A DNA stretch of 64,000 bases. It comes from Streptococcus sp. Marseille-Q6470. Lineage in GTDB: Bacteria; Bacillota; Bacilli; Lactobacillales; Streptococcaceae. How positions within the stretch are numbered: the first letter of the stretch is position 1; every line of letters starts with the position of its first letter. The stretch covers positions 1,608,501 to 1,672,500 of the forward strand of contig NZ_OX336385.1 of the NCBI RefSeq assembly GCF_946902905.1, written 5' to 3'. The position numbers and the translations under genes were made by a program. Shown here in pieces: positions 57,269 through 64,000 of the stretch. Below the pieces are notes generated by a model. That model saw only the letters and a list, made by a program, of their open reading frames with translations, was not told the origin of the DNA and ran no database searches.

Positions 57269-58207
57269 ATGACAGAAATATATCTAGCAGGCGGTTGTTT
57301 TTGGGGCTTAGAGGAATACTTTTCCCGTATTTCTGGAGTATTGCAAACAAGTGTTGGTTATGCCAATGGTCAGGTAGAAACCACCAATTATCAACTGATC
57401 AAAGAAACAGATCACGCAGAGACTGTGCAAGTCATTTATGATGAAAAGGCAGTCTCGCTCCGTGAGATTTTACTCTATTATTTCCGAGTTATTGATCCAT
57501 TATCTGTCAATCAACAAGGAAATGATCGTGGTCGTCAATACCGCACAGGGATTTATTACCTAGAAGAAGCTGATCTACCAACGATCAATACAGTAGTTCG
57601 CGAACAAGAACTCCTCATCGGTCGTAAAATAGCAGTGGAAGTGGAGAAACTACGTCACTACATCTTGGCTGAAGACTATCACCAAGACTATCTCAAGAAA
57701 AATCCTGGTGGTTATTGCCACATTGATGTGAGAGATGCAGAGAAACCATTGATTGATGCGGCCAACTATGAAAAACCGAGTCAAGCAGTGCTAAAAGAAA
57801 AACTATCTGAGGAATCCTACCGAGTTACCCAAGAGGCTGCAACGGAAGCTCCTTTTAGCAATGCTTATGACCAAACTTTTGAGGAAGGGATTTATGTCGA
57901 TATCACGACTGGGGAGCCCCTCTTCTTTGCCAAGGATAAGTTTGCCTCTGGCTGTGGTTGGCCAAGTTTTAGCCGTCCTATTTCCAAGGAACTCATTCAT
58001 TACTACCAGGACTTGAGTCACGGGATGGAGCGTATCGAAGTTCGTTCACGTTCGGGGAATGCTCACTTGGGTCATGTCTTCACAGATGGCCCTCGTGAAC
58101 TAGGTGGATTACGCTATTGTATCAATTCTGCATCCTTACGTTTTATCGCTAAGGATGAAATGGAAGAAGCAGGCTATGGCTACCTACTTCCATATTTGAA
58201 CAAGTAA
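57269..58207 (+). CDS. msrAB: Bifunctional methionine sulfoxide reductase A/B
   Basis: A 312-residue fusion that reduces both S and R methionine sulfoxides. The MsrA half has the catalytic Cys at residue 10 (GGCFWGLEE). The MsrB half has [21 protein letters not shown] and the catalytic Cys at residue 284 ([11 protein letters not shown]). No signal peptide is present, so this is the cytoplasmic form. AAGGAGG precedes the ATG. Confidence 0.95.
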   Translation: MTEIYLAGGCFWGLEEYFSRISGVLQTSVGYANGQVETTNYQLIKETDHAETVQVIYDEKAVSLREILLYYFRVIDPLSVNQQGNDRGRQYRTGIYYLEEADLPTINTVVREQELLIGRKIAVEVEKLRHYILAEDYHQDYLKKNPGGYCHIDVRDAEKPLIDAANYEKPSQAVLKEKLSEESYRVTQEAATEAPFSNAYDQTFEEGIYVDITTGEPLFFAKDKFASGCGWPSFSRPISKELIHYYQDLSHGMERIEVRSRSGNAHLGHVFTDGPRELGGLRYCINSASLRFIAKDEMEEAGYGYLLPYLNK

Positions 58208-58208
58208 A

Positions 58209-58238
58209 AAGATGGTGGTTTTTCCACCTTCTTCATTT
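58209..58238 (+). terminator. Possible terminator after msrAB
   Basis: AAGATGGTGG pairs with CCACCTTCTT with one mismatch around five T's. The trailing T-run is weak. Confidence 0.5.
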
Positions 58239-58255
58239 TGGAATAGAAGGGACTT

Positions 58256-59980
58256 ATGAAACACTTACTTTCTTACTTTAAACCCTACCTCAAGGAGTCG
58301 TTTCTAGCGCCCTTGTTTAAGTTGCTAGAAGCCGTTTTTGAACTCTTGGTTCCCATGGTGATAGCTGGGATTGTCGACCAATCTATCCCCCAAAAAGATC
58401 AGGGACATCTCTGGATGCAAATGGGTTTCCTCTTTGTTTTTGCGGTTATCGGCGTCTTGGTAGCCTTAGTTGCTCAGTTTTACTCAGCAAAGGCAGCAGT
58501 AGGATTTGCCAAGGAGTTGACCAATGACCTCTATCGTCATATTCTTTCCTTGCCCAAGGATAGTAGAGACCGCTTAACGACCTCGAGTTTGGTGACGCGT
58601 TTGACTTCAGATACTTATCAGATTCAGACAGGGATCAATCAATTTTTACGCCTCTTTTTAAGGGCGCCTATTATTGTTTTCGGTGCCATTTTCATGGCTT
58701 ATCGCCTCTCGCCTGAATTGACCTTCTGGTTCTTGGTCATGGTTGCCATTTTGACCCTTGTCATTGTCGTGTTATCACGCTTGGTCAATCCTCTTTATAG
58801 CATTTTGAGAAAGAAAACAGATCAGCAGGTTCAGGAAACACGCCAACAACTACAAGGGATGCGCGTGATTCGTGCTTTTGGCCAAGAAAAACGAGAGATT
58901 GAACATTTCCAAGTACTCAACCAAATCTATACGGCTATCCAAATGAAAACAGGCTACTGGTCTAGTCTCTTGACCCCCTTGACCTATTTGATTGTCAACG
59001 GAACTTTGCTGGTGATTATCTGGAATGGTTATCTTTCTATCCAGGGAGGATGGCTCAGTCAGGGTGCCTTGATTGCCTTAATCAACTATCTCCTGCAAAT
59101 CTTAGTCGAATTGATCAAGCTGGCCATGCTGATCAATTCACTCAACCAGTCCTATATTTCTGCCAAGCGGATTAATGAAGTCTTTGCAGAAAAGCCTGAA
59201 GATATACTGGCAGAAATTGTTCAAAAAGAAACTTCCTCGAACCAGTCCTTACGAGTTGAACACTTGAGTTTTACCTACCCAGATGCTGCTCAACCATCCT
59301 TGCGAAATCTTTCTTTTGCTATGCAACAAGGACAAATTCTTGGAATTATCGGGGGAACTGGTTCTGGTAAGTCAACCTTGGTCCAGATCTTACTTGGCCT
59401 TTATGCAGCAGATAAGGGAAGCATTTCCCTTTATCGAGATGGACGTAGTCCTCGCAATCTTTCTGAATGGCGGTCCTGGATGGCTTATGTCCCTCAAAAA
59501 GTTGAACTCTTTAAGGGAACCATTCGTTCTAACTTGACTCTGGGTATGGAAGACCCTGTCTCTGACCAAGAACTATGGCAGGCTTTAGAAATTGCTCAGG
59601 CCAAGGATTTTGTCAGTGACAAGGAAGGTCAGCTGGATGCAGAGGTTCAAGCAGGAGGCCGTAATTTCTCAGGTGGACAAAAGCAACGTTTATCGATTGC
59701 CCGGGGAGTCTTGCGTCGAGCACCATTCCTCATTCTGGATGATGCGACTTCAGCCCTTGATACGATAACTGAGTCTAATCTTCTAACGGCCATTCAGGAA
59801 AACTTGCCAAATACTAGTTTGATCCTGATTTCCCAACGAACTTCAACCTTGAAGATTGCTGATCAAATTCTCCTTTTAGAAAAAGGGGAGCAATTAGCAC
59901 TTGGAAATCATGAGGAATTGATGGAGACTAGCCAAGTCTATCGTGAAATCAATGCATCCCAACATGGAAAGGAGGACTAG
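58256..59980 (+). CDS. ABC exporter half-transporter, subunit 1
   Basis: A 574-residue type IV ABC exporter subunit: six N-terminal membrane helices and a C-terminal ATPase. Walker A is GGTGSGKST (about residue 368), the signature is a canonical SGGQKQ, and Walker B ends LILDDATSALD with Asp where the catalytic Glu normally sits. Its partner follows after one base and has the complementary signature defect. The pair forms a heterodimer with one degenerate site. The substrate is unknown; drugs or peptides are possible. Confidence 0.9.
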   Translation: MKHLLSYFKPYLKESFLAPLFKLLEAVFELLVPMVIAGIVDQSIPQKDQGHLWMQMGFLFVFAVIGVLVALVAQFYSAKAAVGFAKELTNDLYRHILSLPKDSRDRLTTSSLVTRLTSDTYQIQTGINQFLRLFLRAPIIVFGAIFMAYRLSPELTFWFLVMVAILTLVIVVLSRLVNPLYSILRKKTDQQVQETRQQLQGMRVIRAFGQEKREIEHFQVLNQIYTAIQMKTGYWSSLLTPLTYLIVNGTLLVIIWNGYLSIQGGWLSQGALIALINYLLQILVELIKLAMLINSLNQSYISAKRINEVFAEKPEDILAEIVQKETSSNQSLRVEHLSFTYPDAAQPSLRNLSFAMQQGQILGIIGGTGSGKSTLVQILLGLYAADKGSISLYRDGRSPRNLSEWRSWMAYVPQKVELFKGTIRSNLTLGMEDPVSDQELWQALEIAQAKDFVSDKEGQLDAEVQAGGRNFSGGQKQRLSIARGVLRRAPFLILDDATSALDTITESNLLTAIQENLPNTSLILISQRTSTLKIADQILLLEKGEQLALGNHEELMETSQVYREINASQHGKED

Positions 59981-59981
59981 A

Positions 59982-61730
59982 ATGAAAGGCAAACATGCAA
60001 GTCAAACCCTTAAACGATTAGCAAAAGATTTAGCTGGCCATCCCGTCCTTCTTTTCCTAGCTTTCTTAGGAACCATCACTCAAGTGGCTTTATCAATCTA
60101 TCTGCCAATCTTGATTGGACGTGTGATTGACCAAGTTTTAGTGACGGGCTCATCTCAGGTATTTTGGCAGATTTTCCTCCAGATGATATTGGTGGTGATA
60201 GGGAATACGCTGGTACAATGGGCCAATCCCCTCCTATACAACCGCCTCATTTTCTCCTATACCAGAGATTTACGCGAAAAAATCATTGAAAAGCTCCATC
60301 GTCTTCCGATTGCCCTTGTAGATAGACAAGGTAGTGGAGAAATGGTCAGCCGTGTCACGACAGATATCGAGCAGTTGGCAGCGGGTCTGAATATGATTTT
60401 CAACCAATTTTTCATAGGAGTTTTGATGATTTTGGTCAGCATCCTTGCTATGCTCCAAATCCATCTATTGATGACTCTCTTGGTTCTGCTCTTAACACCT
60501 CTATCTATGGTCATTTCACGCTTTATCGCTAAGAAATCCTACCATCTCTTTCAAAAGCAGACAGAGTCTAGGGGTATTCAGACTCAATTGATAGAAGAAT
60601 CGCTCACCCAACAGAACATTATCCAGTCCTTCAATGCTCAGGAAGAATTTATCGAGAGACTTCATGAGGCAAATGACAACTACGCAGGTTATTCTCAGTC
60701 GGCTATCTTTTATTCATCGACAGTAAATCCTTCCACCCGTTTTGTCAATTCCCTTATTTATGCCCTACTAGCTGGTGTTGGAGCCTTGCGCATCATGGCG
60801 GGTTCTACTTTGACGGTTGGGCGTTTAGTGACCTTTTTGAACTATGTGCAGCAGTACACCAAGCCTTTTAATGATATTTCATCAGTCTTAGCTGAGTTGC
60901 AAAGTGCCTTAGCTTGTGCAGAACGTGTTTATGCTGTGTTGGAAAGTCCGGAGATTACAGAAACTGGTCTTAAAGAATTGAACAGCGACCAAGTCAAAGG
61001 AGCTATTTCCTTTAAGCATGTTTCTTTTGGCTATACTCTAGAAAAAATATTGATTAAGGACTTGTCTATTGATATTCCAGCTGGTAGTAAGGTTGCTATC
61101 GTAGGACCAACGGGTGCTGGGAAGTCTACCATCATTAATCTTCTTATGCGTTTTTACCCGATTAACTCTGGAGATATTTTGCTAGATGATAGCTCCATTT
61201 ATGACTATACCCGAGCATCTCTTCGACAGCAGTTTGGGATGGTACTTCAAGAAACTTGGCTCAAGCAAGGAACCATTCATGACAATATTGCCTTTGGTAA
61301 TCCTGATGCTAGCCGAGAGCAGGTCATTGCAGCAGGCAAGGCAGCAAATGCGGATTTCTTTATCCAACAATTGCCCCAAGGTTATGATACCAAGCTTGAA
61401 AATGCAGGGGAATCCTTGTCTGTTGGTCAGGCTCAGCTTTTAACCATTGCCCGTGTCTTTCTAGCCATTCCTAAGATTCTTATCTTAGATGAGGCGACTT
61501 CATCCATCGATACCCGTACCGAGGTGCTGGTTCAGGATGCCTTTTCCAAACTCATGAAGGGGCGAACAAGCTTCATCATTGCCCACCGTTTATCGACCAT
61601 TCAGGATGCTGATTTGATTCTTGTCTTGGTGGATGGAGATATTGTCGAGTATGGCAATCATGAGGAACTCATGACGAGAAAAGGCAAATACTATCAAATG
61701 CAGCAAGCAGCAACTTTTATCCCAGAATAA
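59982..61730 (+). CDS. ABC exporter half-transporter, subunit 2
   Basis: A 582-residue partner of the upstream gene, again with membrane domain then ATPase. Walker A is GPTGAGKST and Walker B is canonical LILDEATSSID. The signature is degenerate: SVGQAQ in place of SGGQ. The ATG at 59982 with AAAGGAGGA is chosen over an in-frame GTG at 59943 inside the previous gene. A terminator follows. Confidence 0.9.
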   Translation: MKGKHASQTLKRLAKDLAGHPVLLFLAFLGTITQVALSIYLPILIGRVIDQVLVTGSSQVFWQIFLQMILVVIGNTLVQWANPLLYNRLIFSYTRDLREKIIEKLHRLPIALVDRQGSGEMVSRVTTDIEQLAAGLNMIFNQFFIGVLMILVSILAMLQIHLLMTLLVLLLTPLSMVISRFIAKKSYHLFQKQTESRGIQTQLIEESLTQQNIIQSFNAQEEFIERLHEANDNYAGYSQSAIFYSSTVNPSTRFVNSLIYALLAGVGALRIMAGSTLTVGRLVTFLNYVQQYTKPFNDISSVLAELQSALACAERVYAVLESPEITETGLKELNSDQVKGAISFKHVSFGYTLEKILIKDLSIDIPAGSKVAIVGPTGAGKSTIINLLMRFYPINSGDILLDDSSIYDYTRASLRQQFGMVLQETWLKQGTIHDNIAFGNPDASREQVIAAGKAANADFFIQQLPQGYDTKLENAGESLSVGQAQLLTIARVFLAIPKILILDEATSSIDTRTEVLVQDAFSKLMKGRTSFIIAHRLSTIQDADLILVLVDGDIVEYGNHEELMTRKGKYYQMQQAATFIPE

Positions 61731-61766
61731 ATGGGAAAGCCATTATAATGCCAATGAACAAACAAG

Positions 61767-61793
61767 AAAAGTTGCCTTCGGGTGACTTTTTTG
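61767..61793 (+). terminator. Terminator after the ABC exporter genes
   Basis: AAAGTTGCC and GGTGACTTT pair around TTCG and are followed by T's. Confidence 0.8.
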
Positions 61794-61830
61794 TTACAAT
61801 AGCTAGAAAAATTATCTGGTATGAAAGCTA

Positions 61831-61982
61831 ATACTCAATGAAAATCAAAGAGCAAACTAGGAAACTAGCCGCAGGTTGCTCAAAACACTGTTTTGAGGTT
61901 GTAGATGGAACTGACGTAGTTAGTATCCTACACATACGGCAAGGCAACGTTGACGCGGTTTGAAGAGATTTTCGAAGAGTAT
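61831..61982 (-). repeat. BOX element 2 (boxA-boxB-boxC)
   Basis: A second 152-base BOX element in the same orientation as the one at 57067, with CAAAACACTGTTTTG as the boxB hairpin. It ends nine bases before the ribosome binding site of the amidohydrolase gene. An open frame through the element extends that gene upstream but is not credible. Confidence 0.92.
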
Positions 61983-62003
61983 AATTTAGAAAAGGAGCCT
62001 AGT

Positions 62004-63263
62004 ATGAAAGTCTTTCAGCATGTAAATATCGTGACTTGTGACCAAGATTTCCATGTCTACCTGGATGGTATCTTGGCTCTTGAAAATTCTCAAATTGTCT
62101 ATGTTGGTCAGGAAAATCAAGAAATTCTCAAACAAGCAGATCAAATCATAGACTATCAGGGTGCCTGGATTATGCCTGGCTTGGTTAACTGCCATACTCA
62201 CTCTGCCATGACAGGCTTGAGAGGCATTCGTGATGATAGCAATCTCCACGAATGGCTGGAGGACTATATCTGGCCAGCAGAAGCAGAATTCACACCAGAG
62301 ATGACTACAAAGGCCGTCAAAGAGGCGCTAACAGAGATGCTCCAGTCAGGAACGACAACTTTCAACGATATGTACAATACTAATGGAGTGGAGATAGAGA
62401 AGATTTATGAGGCAGTCAAGGCATCCAAGATGCGTTGCTATTTTTCTCCAACCCTCTTTTCTTCAGATGTGGAAACGACAGCTGAAACTATAGCCAGAAC
62501 TCGAGCTGTTATCGAGACAATCAAAGGCTATCAAGACCCAAATTTTAAGGTTATGGTGGCCCCTCATTCGCCCTACAGTTGTAGTCGAGATTTGCTGGAG
62601 GCAAGTCTTGAGCTAGCAAAAGAAGAAAATATTCCTCTTCATATCCATGTTGCAGAAACCCAGGAAGAGTCAGGAATTATCCTGAAGCGTTATGGCAAAC
62701 GTCCAATAGCCTTTCTAGATGAACTTGGCTATTTAGACCATCAGGCTGTCTTTGCCCATGGTGTGGAGTTGAATGAAGCAGAAATTACCCGCTTGGCAGA
62801 TTCGCAAGTTGCCATCGCCCACAATCCTATCAGCAACCTCAAACTAGCTTCAGGGATAGCACCAGTTGTTCAACTTCAACAAGCTGGAGTGCCAGTCGGT
62901 ATCGCAACGGACTCCGTTGCTTCTAATAATAACCTTGATATGTTTGAGGAAGGACGCACCGCAGCCCTTTTACAGAAAATGAAGAGCGGTGATGCCAGTC
63001 AATTTCCAATAGAGACTGCCCTCAAGGCACTGACTATTGAAGGAGCTAAGGTGTTGGGAATGGAAGATGAGATTGGTAGTCTAGAAGTCGGCAAGCAAGC
63101 AGATTTTCTCGTCATACAACCGCAAGGCAAAATCCATCTCCAACCTCAAGAAAACATGCTGTCTCACCTAGTTTACGCTGTCAAATCCAGTGATGTTGAT
63201 CATGTCTATATTGCTGGTGAACAAGTCGTAAAAGACGGTCAAGTGTTGACTGTAGAATTGTAA
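62004..63263 (+). CDS. Atz/Trz-family amidohydrolase (MtaD/SAH deaminase-like)
   Basis: A 419-residue metal-dependent hydrolase. Metal ligands are visible in VNCHTHSAMTG (HxH), HIHVAETQEE and FAHGVEL, with the late Asp in IATDSVASNNNLDMF. The group includes S-adenosylhomocysteine/methylthioadenosine deaminases and guanine or chlorohydrolases. The ATG at 62004 follows AAAGGAG; an upstream TTG at 61950 lies in the BOX element and is rejected. The substrate is not certain. Confidence 0.85.
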   Translation: MKVFQHVNIVTCDQDFHVYLDGILALENSQIVYVGQENQEILKQADQIIDYQGAWIMPGLVNCHTHSAMTGLRGIRDDSNLHEWLEDYIWPAEAEFTPEMTTKAVKEALTEMLQSGTTTFNDMYNTNGVEIEKIYEAVKASKMRCYFSPTLFSSDVETTAETIARTRAVIETIKGYQDPNFKVMVAPHSPYSCSRDLLEASLELAKEENIPLHIHVAETQEESGIILKRYGKRPIAFLDELGYLDHQAVFAHGVELNEAEITRLADSQVAIAHNPISNLKLASGIAPVVQLQQAGVPVGIATDSVASNNNLDMFEEGRTAALLQKMKSGDASQFPIETALKALTIEGAKVLGMEDEIGSLEVGKQADFLVIQPQGKIHLQPQENMLSHLVYAVKSSDVDHVYIAGEQVVKDGQVLTVEL

Positions 63264-63282
63264 AAACTAGTATAAATTTACG

Positions 63283-63316
63283 AAATCTCATAGGAAATTT
63301 CTTGTGAGATTTTTAA
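63283..63316 (+). terminator. Terminator after the amidohydrolase gene
   Basis: AAATCTCA (63283-63290) pairs with TGAGATTT (63305-63312), followed by T's. Confidence 0.75.
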
Positions 63317-63407
63317 AATTTTGCTAGAAATCAGGCGAGTAGATGTCTTGCAGAAATATATGGATCATAAATTCGAAAAACACCGATTAGATAAATAAAA
63401 AAAATTA

Positions 63408-63416
63408 TGGTATAAT
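63408..63416 (+). promoter_or_regulatory. prfB extended -10 promoter
   Basis: TGGTATAAT (TATAAT 63411-63416) is 27 bases before the prfB ATG, with AAAGGAG between. Confidence 0.65.
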
Positions 63417-63442
63417 AAAACGATACAATTAAAGGAGTATGT

Positions 63443-64000
63443 ATGGACATTTCAGAAATTCGTCAAAAAATTGACGCAAATCGTGAAAAATTAGCTTCTT
63501 TCAGGGGGTCTCTTTGACCTCGAAGGTTTAGAGGAAGAAATTGCCATTTTGGAAAACAAAATGACAGAACCTGATTTTTGGAACGATAATATTGCGGCCC
63601 AAAAAACGTCGCAAGAATTAAACGAACTAAAAAATACCTATAATACCTTCCACAAGATGGATGAGTTGCAGGATGAAGTTGAGATTTTACTGGACTTTTT
63701 GGCAGAGGATGAATCCGTTAAGGATGAGCTAGTTGAGAAACTCTCTGAGTTAGATCAGATGATGACCAGCTACGAAATGACCCTTCTCTTGTCAGAACCC
63801 TACGATCACAACAATGCCATCCTTGAAATCCATCCTGGTTCAGGGGGGACAGAGGCTCAAGACTGGGGCGATATGCTCCTTCGTATGTATACTCGCTATG
63901 GAAATGCCAAAGGCTTCAAGGTTGAGGTCTTAGACTACCAAGCAGGTGATGAGGCAGGAATCAAGTCAGTAACCTTGTCTTTTGAAGGACCAAATGCTTA
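63443..64000 (+). CDS. prfB: Peptide chain release factor 2 with programmed frameshift, 5' part
   Basis: RF2 recognises UGA and UAA stop codons. The zero frame opens at ATG 63443 and runs 24 codons to an in-frame TGA at 63515. After a +1 shift the frame continues [14 protein letters not shown] and on through [22 protein letters not shown] to the window end. The gene is cut by the window edge, so the SPF and GGQ region is partly or fully outside. Confidence 0.95.
63503..63518 (+). other. Programmed +1 frameshift site in prfB
   Basis: AGGGGG (63503-63508) acts as an internal Shine-Dalgarno, then TCT, then CTT TGA C. The layout matches the classical RF2 site: slippage on CTT at the TGA stop shifts into +1 and autoregulates RF2. 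Confidence 0.95.

Noticed and set aside
61980..61985. TATAAT at the BOX junction as promoter of the amidohydrolase gene.
   Set aside because: Transcription would start inside the ribosome binding site and no -35 is correctly spaced.
61950..62003. N-terminal extension of the amidohydrolase through the BOX element.
   Set aside because: It is repeat sequence; the ATG at 62004 has AAAGGAG and fits the usual family length.

Overview
The window reads as a chromosomal segment of a mitis-group Streptococcus (S. mitis / S. oralis / S. pneumoniae type). The evidence is the low-GC coding style, many extended -10 promoters (TGnTATAAT), two BOX elements containing the BOXA1R primer-like sequence, a PhpP/StkP pair, a mevalonate pathway block, a combox-like site before a competence prepilin peptidase, and gene orders I recall from pneumococcus. 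No prophage, CRISPR array, IS transposase, rRNA or tRNA gene was seen. Locus comparisons with pneumococcus are from memory and were not computed.

Region 1 (1-11.5 kb): the 3' end of an extra trpB paralogue, a tryptophan T-box leader, then trpEGDCFBA. Converging on trpA is cclA (prepilin peptidase). A GNAT acetyltransferase, truA, a vitamin kinase with its ECF S-component, yqgQ and a Cys-less rhodanese follow. Region 2 (11.2-19 kb): two tandem DUF4190 membrane peptides, rsuA, typA, a FUSC-like protein, sstT, a short MscS protein and a CorA transporter. Region 3 (19-25.3 kb): the ribosome and NAD biogenesis run yqeG-yqeH-yhbY-nadD-yqeK-rsfS-yqeM, a hypothetical gene and tmcAL. Region 4 (25.5-37 kb): rny, gmk-rpoZ-priA-fmt-rsmB-phpP-stkP and a split ThrE-type exporter. 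Region 5 (37-45.3 kb): mvaS-mvaA and the sucrose regulon scrR-scrB / scrA / scrK, with matching operators over both divergent promoters.

Region 6 (45.3-53.3 kb) is the most accessory part. A manganese-type CDF exporter (mntE-like) and a P-type ATPase behind a yybP-ykoY manganese riboswitch are separated by an AT-rich three-gene envelope cassette: a polytopic GT-C-like protein, an acyltransferase-3 protein and a GtrB/CsbB-like GT2. Region 7 (53.3-64 kb): a deformylase homologue, yaaA, hom-thrB, msrAB, a heterodimeric ABC exporter, an Atz/Trz amidohydrolase and the start of prfB with its programmed +1 frameshift.

Three copies of a ~180-bp intergenic element (11.9, 45.3 and 54.6 kb) each sit directly after the 3' end of a gene in the same relative orientation. 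One copy supplies the last ~23 codons of the CDF exporter. Several genes (truA, yqgQ, yaaA and probably cclA) have promoters so close to the ATG that their mRNAs look leaderless.
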